Source: an uncultured Bacteroidales bacterium (GTDB taxonomy: Bacteria; Bacteroidota; Bacteroidia; Bacteroidales; P3). From it: a stretch of DNA of 10,371 nucleotides. Below, one piece after another: positions 1-6,838 of this stretch. The notes beneath the pieces were generated by a model that saw nothing but the letters and a program-made list of their open reading frames with translations, was not told the DNA's origin and did no database searches. The translations under genes and the position numbers were made by a program. Positions within the stretch are counted from its first letter, which is position 1, and the number at the start of each line of letters is the position of its first letter. Location: the NCBI GenBank assembly GCA_937906975.1, contig CALCUN010000213.1:1-10371 (forward strand), written 5' to 3'.

Positions 1-926
1 CTTTTTGAATCGTTTTCGCTATATATTTGCTCATGATAAAGAGTATCTTTTCCTCCTTGGGCATTATCAGCAAACATAGTAGCGTAGCTATCGCTTGAAG
101 AATGATTATTTCTTATATTGAAACTTGAATAAAAGCCAATATGAAGTTTTTCATTCCCCCAAACGTATGAAAGATGTGGACTAATGTTTCCAAGAGTGTT
201 TACTCCACTACCAAAACTTATAAAATGATTCTTTTTAATCTTGGCATTAGTTATGATATTTATCACACCACAACCAGAAGTATTTGCATATTTTGCAGGA
301 GGGTCTGTCATTACCTCTATTTTTTTCAAAGCATTAGCAGGCAAGTTTTCTAAAAAAGTCTTTAAACCGTCTTCTTTAATCTTTGAAGGCTTATCGTTAA
401 GCCATATCTCTACGCAATTTACTCCTTGCAAAGTGATATTTCCTTCGGCATCTACTTGTACTCCCGGTGCATTTTGCAAAGCATCGGTTGTTGTACCTGT
501 TTGAATACTTGGGTCGTCTTCTACGCTATATACGGTTTTGTCTCCGTCCATTGAAAACAAAGGACGTCTTTCTACTATTTCATAACCCTCTAACATTTGC
601 GCTGCTTGTGTTAGATAGATTGTTCCTAAGTCTAATTTACCTTTATAGTTGATTGTCTTTTCATAGGTTTCATAACCTATAAAACTAATCTTTAAAATAT
701 AGTCACCGTCTTTTACGCCTGTAATTCTAAATTTACCGCTTTGGTCTGAAACTCCTCCTTTTACAATACTGCTATCCTTTGGATTAAGCAAGCCAATATT
801 GGCAAACATAACGTTTTCTTTGCTGGTGCTATCTTTTAATGCTCCTTTGATTTGTGCGTTTAAGCCTAGGCTTGTGAATAAGAATGATGCTAAAATGAAG
901 ATTCTTATAAGATTTTGCTTCTTCAT
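1..926 (-). CDS. Outer-membrane receptor, TonB-dependent-receptor-like, N-terminal part (runs off the window)
   Basis: The reading frame is open from an ATG at 926 to the window edge, giving 308 residues of a longer protein. Residues 1-24 form a signal peptide (Lys-Lys start, hydrophobic core, cleavage near NAQ at 23-25). Residues about 26-110 read as a carboxypeptidase-regulatory-like beta-sandwich, with the typical GKFRITGVKDGDY and SFIGYET stretches. Residues about 125-228 are a plug domain (DALQNAPGVQVD, LNDKP, and VINIIT at its end), and the beta barrel begins after that. This is the Bacteroidota family often called outer membrane beta-barrel protein. Such proteins sit in the outer membrane and are usually thought to import or bind a ligand using TonB energy. 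The ligand cannot be told from this sequence. The C-terminal barrel is missing only because the window ends. It has its own promoter at 956-986, so it need not depend on the upstream PagL-like gene. Confidence 0.85.
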   Translation of the reverse strand, partial: MKKQNLIRIFILASFLFTSLGLNAQIKGALKDSTSKENVMFANIGLLNPKDSSIVKGGVSDQSGKFRITGVKDGDYILKISFIGYETYEKTINYKGKLDLGTIYLTQAAQMLEGYEIVERRPLFSMDGDKTVYSVEDDPSIQTGTTTDALQNAPGVQVDAEGNITLQGVNCVEIWLNDKPSKIKEDGLKTFLENLPANALKKIEVMTDPPAKYANTSGCGVINIITNAKIKKNHFISFGSGVNTLGNISPHLSYVWGNEKLHIGFYSSFNIRNNHSSSDSYATMFADNAQGGKDTLYHEQIYSENDSK

Positions 927-955
927 AAGATTACGTATTTATGATTTTGAGTTGG

Positions 956-986
956 CAAATCTAAAAAAAAAAATACAATCTCCAAA
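956..986 (-). promoter_or_regulatory. Bacteroidota-type promoter for the outer-membrane receptor
   Basis: On the minus strand a -33 TTTG (986-983) is followed by exactly 19 bases, including a long T tract, and then a -7 TAGATTTG (963-956). This fits the Bacteroidota consensus TTTG-N19-TAnnTTTG at every defined base and is the best promoter match in the window. Transcription would start near 950, leaving a leader of about 23 bases before the ATG at 926. Confidence 0.72.
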
Positions 987-990
987 TTTA

Positions 991-2145
991 TTAAGAGTTT
1001 TTATTAGAAAGTCTTAAACCTATTCCCCACTCTATGTATTGTGCTACGCTAAAATGTTGTGCTCTTAGACCTAAGCTCGCAAAGAAATGCGGATTGAATT
1101 GATACCTTATCCCAACGCGTTGAAAGAAATTAGGAGTATTGTCATATATACTTCTATAAATGTAATACCCTGGCTCAACAAATAGCATTAAACGATGTAT
1201 TCTATATTCGTAACTAAGATATGCACTTAAATTGAATTTCTCCATAAGGTTTGCTTCACGAAAGACCAATTCCCTATCGTGTATGTAATAGGTTGTTCCT
1301 ATGTATTGATTGTATCCTAAGCCAAAGCCTAAGCCGAAAGAGTGTTTTGGGGTAAATCTTTTTAAGAATCGCTTGTCTAATCCAAAGACTAAGTAGGATT
1401 TGGCTTGAAATGGTTTGTTTACTTGATTTGGTGCTAAAATTGTTAGTACGTTATGCGAGCCAAAAAACAATGTTGTAAGGTCGTCTATTCCTTTTTCAAA
1501 GGGTGGTAATGGCGATTTTGCGTATTCAAATTCTCCGTATGGCTTGTATTTTAGTGTAAGTTTTGGAGCTATTGTGTTGATTCCTTTGTTTGGTTTTTTC
1601 ATTGCCCCATTTGAAAAGTGAGATAGGTATGCTCCAAATCCTATTTCAAAGTTTTTCCCTATACTTCTATATGCTGTCAATCCCGCATCAATATAACATG
1701 ACATCGCTCCACCCATTGCCTCATTAAGTGGGGTTTGTGGAGAAAAGTGTTGCCAATTGAAACAAAGTCCCAAAGAAAATTCTGCTTTTAGGTCCCATTT
1801 TTCTTTATCAAAGACATAACTACTCATAAAACCATATAGGGATATGGGATAGCCTAATTGATTTCTTACATTAAAGCCTGCAATGTATAGTCCTAAGCCG
1901 TAAGAGGGATAATCATAGAGTTGATGCCATGGGCGTGAACCATCGGTTTGTCTTTCGTATCTTAAAGAAAGGGTGTAAATGTTTGAGATTGGTATTTCTT
2001 CGTAATTCTCTCCTCTTACATAACTATTGGTAGGCAAAACCCAACCGCTTTGCCCAAAAATGGAGTACGAATCCAAAAATCTATCTTGTCCTATTGTTCT
2101 TGTGAGGATTAACAATAGGAGAATCAATATAGAAACCCTTTTCAT
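991..2145 (-). CDS. PagL-like lipid A deacylase / acyloxyacyl hydrolase family outer-membrane protein
   Basis: The protein has 384 residues, with a signal peptide (residues 1-19, cleaved near TIGQ) followed by alternating aromatic beta strands typical of an outer-membrane barrel. The diagnostic motif is H176-F-S178-N, followed by PNKGIN at 185-190, which matches the PagL active-site region. PagL enzymes remove the 3-O-linked acyl chain from lipid A in the outer leaflet. PagL of gamma-proteobacteria is less than half this length, so this is a Bacteroidota long form with extra barrel strands or loops. The His and Ser of the PagL triad are present, but the position 12 residues after the Ser, where I expect the catalytic Glu, is Asn190. 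It begins 7 bp after asd and is probably co-transcribed with it. The family call is fairly firm. The enzymatic activity is inferred. Confidence 0.75.
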   Translation of the reverse strand: MKRVSILILLLLILTRTIGQDRFLDSYSIFGQSGWVLPTNSYVRGENYEEIPISNIYTLSLRYERQTDGSRPWHQLYDYPSYGLGLYIAGFNVRNQLGYPISLYGFMSSYVFDKEKWDLKAEFSLGLCFNWQHFSPQTPLNEAMGGAMSCYIDAGLTAYRSIGKNFEIGFGAYLSHFSNGAMKKPNKGINTIAPKLTLKYKPYGEFEYAKSPLPPFEKGIDDLTTLFFGSHNVLTILAPNQVNKPFQAKSYLVFGLDKRFLKRFTPKHSFGLGFGLGYNQYIGTTYYIHDRELVFREANLMEKFNLSAYLSYEYRIHRLMLFVEPGYYIYRSIYDNTPNFFQRVGIRYQFNPHFFASLGLRAQHFSVAQYIEWGIGLRLSNKNS

Positions 2146-2152
2146 TAAATGG

Positions 2153-3133
2153 TTACTTTCTACTTAAATATTCTAATATTTGAATAGCGTTTGTGGCTGC
2201 TCCTTTTCTTAAATTGTCGGCTACAATCCAAAGGTTAAGTCCGTTTTCTACCGATTCGTCTCTTCGTATTCTTCCAACAAAGACTTCGTCTTTACCCTCG
2301 CAATATAATGGCATAGGATAAAGGTTTTCGCTTGGTTTGTCCGCTACGACTACTCCTTTTGTTTCTTCTAACAATTTGTAAACGTCTTTCAATTCAAAAG
2401 GTTTAACAAATTCCACATTTACCGACTCACTATGTCCTCCTTTTACGGGTACTCTTGCAACGGTTGCGGAAACGGCTATCGATTGGTCATTAAAGATTTT
2501 TCTTGTTTCTTTTACAAGTTTTTCTTCTTCGGTTGTGTAACCATTTTCAAGGAAATCGCCTCCGTGAGGTAGTATGTTTTCAAATATTTGGTGTGGATAT
2601 ACTTTTTCACATTCTTGATTTGCTCTTTCGCAATCTAATTGTCTAACCGCCTTAACGCCTGTTCCTGTTACGCTTTGATAGGTTGAAACAACTATTCTTT
2701 TTATTTGATATTCTTTGTGTAAAAGACTTAGTGCTAAAACCATTTGAATGGTTGAGCAATTAGGATTTGATATGATTTTATCCTCAGGTTTGATTGTGCT
2801 AGCATTGATTTCTGGTACTACAAGCGGGATATTTTCTTGCATTCTCCATGCTGAGGAATTGTCAATAACGATTGTGCCTTTTGCGGCAAAGAGTGGTGCA
2901 TATTTTTTAGAGGTTGCTCCCCCTGCTGAAAAGATTGCGTAGTCGCACTCTTGCTCTATGACCTCTTCTACACTTTGAACAATCAATTCTCTATTGGAAA
3001 ATTTTATTTTTTTACCGACACTCTTCACTGAGGCTGCAACTAAGATTTCTTCTTGTGCAAATCCTCTTTCTTCAAGCACCTTTAACATTAAACTTCCTAC
3101 TAAGCCTGTTGCTCCAACTACTGCTATCTTCAT
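2153..3133 (-). CDS. asd: Aspartate-semialdehyde dehydrogenase
   Basis: This cytosolic enzyme reduces aspartyl-4-phosphate with NADPH to aspartate semialdehyde, the branch point to lysine and diaminopimelate, methionine and threonine. The 326-residue length is normal. The N-terminal Rossmann motif GATGLVG is at residues 7-13. The catalytic Cys is C126 in SNPNCSTIQ, and the substrate-binding Arg and His are in RVPVKGGHSE (R227, H234). The ATG at 3133 places the GATG motif at the usual distance from the N-terminus. It lies 35 bp after the ClC gene and 7 bp before the PagL-like gene on the same strand. I see no TAnnTTTG element in the 35-bp gap, so it is probably transcribed with the ClC gene. 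Nothing in it looks broken. Confidence 0.96.
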   Translation of the reverse strand: MKIAVVGATGLVGSLMLKVLEERGFAQEEILVAASVKSVGKKIKFSNRELIVQSVEEVIEQECDYAIFSAGGATSKKYAPLFAAKGTIVIDNSSAWRMQENIPLVVPEINASTIKPEDKIISNPNCSTIQMVLALSLLHKEYQIKRIVVSTYQSVTGTGVKAVRQLDCERANQECEKVYPHQIFENILPHGGDFLENGYTTEEEKLVKETRKIFNDQSIAVSATVARVPVKGGHSESVNVEFVKPFELKDVYKLLEETKGVVVADKPSENLYPMPLYCEGKDEVFVGRIRRDESVENGLNLWIVADNLRKGAATNAIQILEYLSRK

Positions 3134-3168
3134 TTTTTTTCTTTTTTATTGGAATAATTCTTCGTTTT

Positions 3169-4986
3169 TTATTCGTTAGACCACTCACGAATGTATTTTT
3201 GATAGGCAGAAAATATATTTGCTCTCGAAATAAATCCTAAGTATTTACCATTTTCTACCACAACTAAGGTGTATCTATCTGAGATTTTGAACTTTTCTAC
3301 TATTTTTTCCATAGGTTCATCTATCTCTACAATAAATTCATCGGAATAACGCATATAATCTTTTATATAAACGCTATCATATCGTTCCGAGTCAAAGAGA
3401 ATAGAACGCACGTCATCTAAAATTACAACACCTTTAAAGATTTGGTTTTCATCTACCACAGGAAAGAAACTTCTTGATGAGATTTTAACCGCTTCTACTA
3501 TATCTTTGAGTTTTGCCTCTGGCGATAAGGTTACGAAATTAGTTTCTATCAATTTGTTTATATCGATGTAGTTCAATGCGTTTTTGTCTTTGTTGTGTGT
3601 TGTTAAATCTCCTTTTGCTGCAAGCGGTGCTGCGTAAATTGAATACTTAGTTAATGGTTTTACAACAAGATATGCGATTGTGGTTGCAATCAAAAGCGGA
3701 GTAAACAAGGCATATCCTCCTGTGATTTCTGCAATAAGGAAAGTCGCTGTCAAAGGTGAGTGCATTACTCCTGCCATAACGGCTGCCATTCCTACCAAAG
3801 CGAAATTGCTTTCTGCCACTTCTACCATTCCTGTAAGGTTTACCACTCTTGCAACAAAGAATCCTACAAATCCTCCTAAGAAAAGACTTGGTGCAAACGT
3901 ACCTCCAACTCCTCCCGAACTACAAGTAACGGCTGTTGCAATGGCTTTGAAAAATACAATAGCAACAAGGACTATCAAAAACGTCAATTCTCTATCTACA
4001 TACGGATGGAAGAAACTGTTTTCAAACATTGTATCCACATCATTATTCAAAAGTGCGGTCAAGGCTGAGTATCCTTCGCCGAATAGTGGAGGAAAAATAT
4101 AGACTAACAAACCTAAGATTACACCTCCTACTATAATTTTTGAGGATTGTTTATATTTAGAAAATTTCTTGCTAATCCAACGATTGATTCTAAGGAAATA
4201 AAGTGCCATAAAGGCTGAAACAACTCCTAAAAGCACGAATGCTGGAATTTTTGAAAGTTCAAAAAGTGTATCTACTTTGTAATAGAATTGTACTCCTTGA
4301 CCAAAAAACAAGTAAGATAAGAGTGCGGAGGTTAAGGCTGAGAGTAAAAGAGGTGTTGCTACGCTTAGGGTTAGGTCTATCATCAAAACCTCAAAAACAA
4401 ATAAGACTCCTGCAATTGGTGCTTTGAAAACACCCGCTATTGCACCTGCTGCTCCACAAGCAAGCAAGGTTATTGCATTTTTTCTACTGATACGGAAAAA
4501 GCGACTTATGTTTGAACCGATTGCACTACAAGTTAAAACTATCGGTGCTTCCAATCCGACACTTCCTCCAAAGGCTACGGTTATTGAAGAGGTGATTACG
4601 GAAGACCAACAGTGATGAAATTTTAATCTTCCACCTTTTCGCGAAATAGAATACATTACTTTACTAACCCCATGCGAAAGATCGTCTTTGATAAAGTATT
4701 TAATTAGCATCACGGTTAGGATAATCCCTATTGTAGGATAAACAAGGAAAAGAATATTACCTCTATCGGGTGAAAACCATGAAAAACCGCTGATAATATT
4801 GTATGTGAAATGCAGCGTGTTTTTTAGAATAACTGAGGCAAAACCGCTAAATAATCCAACAACAAGGCTTAATATAAGTACGAATTGGTATTCGGTTAAA
4901 TGTTTCAACCGCCATAGCATAAAAGCCTTATAATAAGGATTTAGATTTATTTGTCTTATTAAATTTAATAGTCTTTTTATCTGCAT
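3169..4986 (-). CDS. ClC-family chloride channel/transporter with C-terminal CBS pair
   Basis: This inner-membrane protein has 605 residues if it starts at the ATG at 4986. A TTG at 4992 would add two residues and is less likely. A hydrophobic ClC core with many membrane spans occupies about residues 30-455. It contains GGSVGLEAP (gating Glu at about 146), GGTFAPSL (about 361-368, the GxFxP anion-binding loop) and GGY with a Tyr at about 425, equivalent to the chloride-coordinating Tyr445 of E. coli ClC. Two CBS domains follow (about 480-533 and 543-600), which usually bind adenine nucleotides and regulate transport. The residue aligned with the internal proton-transfer Glu203 of E. coli ClC is Val (FEVLM, about 200), so channel-like or atypical coupling is possible. 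The GSGIP loop is replaced by SHGVS. It is the first gene of the minus-strand run leading into asd. Confidence 0.92.
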   Translation of the reverse strand: MQIKRLLNLIRQINLNPYYKAFMLWRLKHLTEYQFVLILSLVVGLFSGFASVILKNTLHFTYNIISGFSWFSPDRGNILFLVYPTIGIILTVMLIKYFIKDDLSHGVSKVMYSISRKGGRLKFHHCWSSVITSSITVAFGGSVGLEAPIVLTCSAIGSNISRFFRISRKNAITLLACGAAGAIAGVFKAPIAGVLFVFEVLMIDLTLSVATPLLLSALTSALLSYLFFGQGVQFYYKVDTLFELSKIPAFVLLGVVSAFMALYFLRINRWISKKFSKYKQSSKIIVGGVILGLLVYIFPPLFGEGYSALTALLNNDVDTMFENSFFHPYVDRELTFLIVLVAIVFFKAIATAVTCSSGGVGGTFAPSLFLGGFVGFFVARVVNLTGMVEVAESNFALVGMAAVMAGVMHSPLTATFLIAEITGGYALFTPLLIATTIAYLVVKPLTKYSIYAAPLAAKGDLTTHNKDKNALNYIDINKLIETNFVTLSPEAKLKDIVEAVKISSRSFFPVVDENQIFKGVVILDDVRSILFDSERYDSVYIKDYMRYSDEFIVEIDEPMEKIVEKFKISDRYTLVVVENGKYLGFISRANIFSAYQKYIREWSNE

Positions 4987-5046
4987 AATCAAGTGCTAAA
5001 TTATTACTTTTTTTTGATATAGAAATAGTTTTCTTTGATATTTTTT

Positions 5047-5054
5047 TATTTTTG
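5047..5054 (+). promoter_or_regulatory. -7 promoter element of xth
   Basis: TATTTTTG matches TAnnTTTG fully and lies 27 bases before the xth ATG, giving a leader of about 20 bases. I see no good -33 TTTG at 19 bases; the nearest TTTG copies are 9 and 30 bases upstream. Confidence 0.5.
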
Positions 5055-5081
5055 CAAGGATTTTTAATTAGAATGTGTAGT

Positions 5082-5849
5082 ATGAAAATTATTTCCTATA
5101 ATGTAAATGGCATAAGAGCCGCTGTAAGTAAAGGTTTTGTTCAATGGTTAGAAGAAGAAGCGCCAGATGTAATCTGCATTCAAGAAACCAAAGCTCAAAG
5201 CGAACAAATCCCCGTTTTTGAGTTTAATGCCTTGGGCTATGAGTGTTATAGCTTTTCGGCAGTCAAAAAGGGATATAGTGGAGTTGCTATTATCACAAAG
5301 CAAAAGCCAGATAATGTGGTTTATGGTATGGGAATTGAGGCTTATGACAATGAGGGAAGATTCATAAGAGCCGACTTTGGAGATTTATCCATTGTAAGCG
5401 TTTATCACCCTTCGGGAACAAGTGGAGATGAAAGGCAAAATTTCAAAATGAAATGGTTAGATGATTTTCAAAACTATGTAAACGAGTTAAGAAAGGAAAG
5501 AGCGAATCTAATTCTTTGTGGAGATTACAATATTTGTCATAGAGCCATTGATATACACGACCCTATTCGCAATGCAAACAACTCGGGTTTTCTTCCAGAG
5601 GAAAGAGAATGGATGGAAAACTTCATAAATAGCGGTTGGACTGATAGTTTTCGTTTTATAAATCCTGAGAAAAAGGATTCTTATTCGTGGTGGAGCTACC
5701 GTTTTAACGCAAGAGCCAACAACAAAGGTTGGAGAATTGATTATTGTATGGTAGCAAACGAAATGAAAGATAAAATAAAAGGAGCAGAAATCCTAAATGA
5801 CGTTGTGCATTCAGACCACTGCCCCATTTCTCTACTTATAGAGAGATAA
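5082..5849 (+). CDS. xth: Exodeoxyribonuclease III (AP endonuclease)
   Basis: This DNA-repair enzyme cuts at abasic sites and has 3'-exonuclease and 3'-phosphatase activity. It belongs to the endonuclease/exonuclease/phosphatase fold. I place the start at the ATG at 5082, which gives the standard N-terminus MKIISYNVNGIRAA and 255 residues. An in-frame TTG at 5052 would add an unconserved decapeptide and overlap the -7 element. The active-site set is intact: N7, E35 in QETK, Y109 in VYHP, D148 and N150 in GDYN, D220 in GWRIDY, and the terminal D245-H246 pair in HSDHCP. It is transcribed alone, divergently from the ClC gene, and ends 8 bp from the end of a convergent small lipoprotein gene. Confidence 0.96.
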   Translation: MKIISYNVNGIRAAVSKGFVQWLEEEAPDVICIQETKAQSEQIPVFEFNALGYECYSFSAVKKGYSGVAIITKQKPDNVVYGMGIEAYDNEGRFIRADFGDLSIVSVYHPSGTSGDERQNFKMKWLDDFQNYVNELRKERANLILCGDYNICHRAIDIHDPIRNANNSGFLPEEREWMENFINSGWTDSFRFINPEKKDSYSWWSYRFNARANNKGWRIDYCMVANEMKDKIKGAEILNDVVHSDHCPISLLIER

Positions 5850-5857
5850 CAATTCTT

Positions 5858-5983
5858 TTATCTTAGAATTTCTCTTGGCTGACGATTTACGCTGCTGTAC
5901 GCATCGCAAGTGTGATGTGCGCAAGATTCTAATACAAAACTAACTGCTAAAATAGCCAATAGGCCTAAAACTACTTTTTTCAT
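5858..5983 (-). CDS. Small putative lipoprotein of 41 residues
   Basis: An ATG at 5983 opens a 42-codon frame ending in TAA at 5858-5860. The product starts with MKK, has a hydrophobic segment at residues 4-18 and then a lipobox-like LESC with Cys21. The mature peptide is only 21 residues and includes a second Cys (C26 in HHTCDAYSS) and a charged tail (RQPREILR). It is predicted to be exported, lipidated on Cys21 and anchored in a membrane. A -7 promoter element lies at 6014-6021 with a plausible leader, and the gene sits in an otherwise empty gap between xth and truA. I do not recognise a named family. Bacteroidota carry several tiny lipoproteins of this general shape, and no function is implied. 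Confidence 0.65.
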   Translation of the reverse strand: MKKVVLGLLAILAVSFVLESCAHHTCDAYSSVNRQPREILR

Positions 5984-6013
5984 CTTATTTTCTAAATTTT
6001 ATTAATTCTGCTG

Positions 6014-6021
6014 CAAAATTA
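6014..6021 (-). promoter_or_regulatory. -7 promoter element of the small lipoprotein gene
   Basis: On the minus strand this reads TAATTTTG, a full TAnnTTTG match, 30 bases before the ATG at 5983. The nearest TTTG for a -33 box is 24 bases upstream, inside the truA 3' end, which is longer than usual. Confidence 0.45.
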
Positions 6022-6027
6022 CACAAA

Positions 6028-6786
6028 TTAATCAACATAGAGATACAAATCTTGTGGATATTCTACTTTGAAAAGAAATAACGCCTTGCCAGGAACGCTC
6101 ACTCCCGCTTGATTTCTATCTTGTCTGTCTATGATTTGTTTAAATTCTTCTACGCTTATTTTTTCTCTTCCTACTAAAAGCATTGTACCAACTATTGCTC
6201 TAACCATATTTCTCAAAAATCGGTTAGCACTAACCGTGAAAATAAGCTCTCCCTCCTTTCTTTCCCAATATGCTTGCGTGATTGTGCAAATATTATTATT
6301 TACTTGCGTATGTAGTTTACTAAAAGAGGTAAAATCTTGCGTGCCTAAAAGCAATTTACACGCCTCATTCATCTTTTCTTCATTTAGTTTCCAAGGGTGA
6401 TAATAGACAAAATCATTATTAAAAGGCTGTTTTTCTTCGCTAATGTAGTATTTGTAAGTGCGACTTATAGCATCAAATCTTGCATGTGCGTGTGGTTGCA
6501 TTTTATATAGCCCATATATCAAAACCTCGTGCGTGAAATATCTATTTAAACGAAAGACAACGTTTTCTATTTCTTTATCGCTTAATTCTTTATAGTCAAA
6601 ATGTGCATAGCAATCGCTTGCATGCACTCCGCTATCTGTCCTTCCGCAACCTGTTAGCTCGATTTCTTCGTGTAAAATATGTTTTAAAGCCAACTGCAAG
6701 GCTTCTTGAACGCTTGTTTGTCCATTTTGAATTTGCCAACCATGGAAATACGCTCCGTTATAGGCTAAATGTAAAAAATATCTCAT
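6028..6786 (-). CDS. truA: tRNA pseudouridine(38-40) synthase TruA
   Basis: TruA isomerises uridines 38, 39 and 40 in the anticodon stem-loop of many tRNAs. The start is the ATG at 6786, giving MRYFLHLAYNG and 252 residues, the normal N-terminus and length. An in-frame TTG at 6822 would add 12 unconserved residues. The catalytic Asp is D51 in the family motif GCGRTDSGVHA (about 47-56). Other TruA blocks are AYNGAYFHGWQIQ near the N-terminus, HARFDAISRTYKYYI in the middle, and FLRNMVRAIVGT near the C-terminus. The ATG lies only 4 bases after a -7 promoter element, so the transcript may be nearly leaderless. It diverges from the binding-protein gene at 6839. Confidence 0.95.
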   Translation of the reverse strand: MRYFLHLAYNGAYFHGWQIQNGQTSVQEALQLALKHILHEEIELTGCGRTDSGVHASDCYAHFDYKELSDKEIENVVFRLNRYFTHEVLIYGLYKMQPHAHARFDAISRTYKYYISEEKQPFNNDFVYYHPWKLNEEKMNEACKLLLGTQDFTSFSKLHTQVNNNICTITQAYWERKEGELIFTVSANRFLRNMVRAIVGTMLLVGREKISVEEFKQIIDRQDRNQAGVSVPGKALFLFKVEYPQDLYLYVD

Positions 6787-6790
6787 AGTG

Positions 6791-6823
6791 CAAAAATAAG
6801 GTTTTTTCTTGTATCTTTGCAAC
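6791..6823 (-). promoter_or_regulatory. Promoter of truA, close to the start codon
   Basis: On the minus strand TATTTTTG (6798-6791) is a full -7 match. GTTG (6823-6820) sits 21 bases upstream as a possible -33 box. Only four bases separate the -7 element from the truA ATG, so the start site should fall at or within a few bases of the start codon. Confidence 0.45.
6812..6819 (+). promoter_or_regulatory. -7 promoter element of the binding-protein gene
   Basis: TATCTTTG is a full TAnnTTTG match, 19 bases before the ATG at 6839, predicting a leader of about 12-15 bases. No clear -33 TTTG is visible. Its upstream half is shared with the divergent truA promoter. The 52-bp gap is too short for a cobalamin riboswitch. 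Confidence 0.48.
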
Positions 6824-6838
6824 TCAAAGTAAATATTT

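Noticed and set aside
241..652. Plus-strand frames opposite the outer-membrane receptor
   Set aside because: They oppose a clearly coding plug domain and have no start signals.
3680..4102. Plus-strand open frame of 140 codons inside the ClC gene
   Set aside because: It is fully antisense to conserved ClC membrane segments, has no promoter or ribosome-binding site, and its product is repetitive Ala/Thr/Pro-rich sequence typical of a shadow frame.
5052..5081. Upstream TTG start for xth (and similar TTG extensions for truA at 6822 and the ClC gene at 4992)
   Set aside because: In each case a downstream ATG restores the family's normal N-terminus or removes unconserved residues, and the xth and truA extensions overlap promoter elements.
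5842..5874. Inverted repeat AATTCT / AGAATT with flanking GAGA / TCTC between xth and the small lipoprotein gene, as a bidirectional terminator
   Set aside because: The stem is only six AT-rich pairs, the flanking pairs need a four-base bulge, and no T tract follows on either strand.
6787..6838. Cobalamin riboswitch before the BtuF-like gene
   Set aside because: The gap is 52 bp, far too short for the conserved B12 element, and no B12-box-like sequence is visible.
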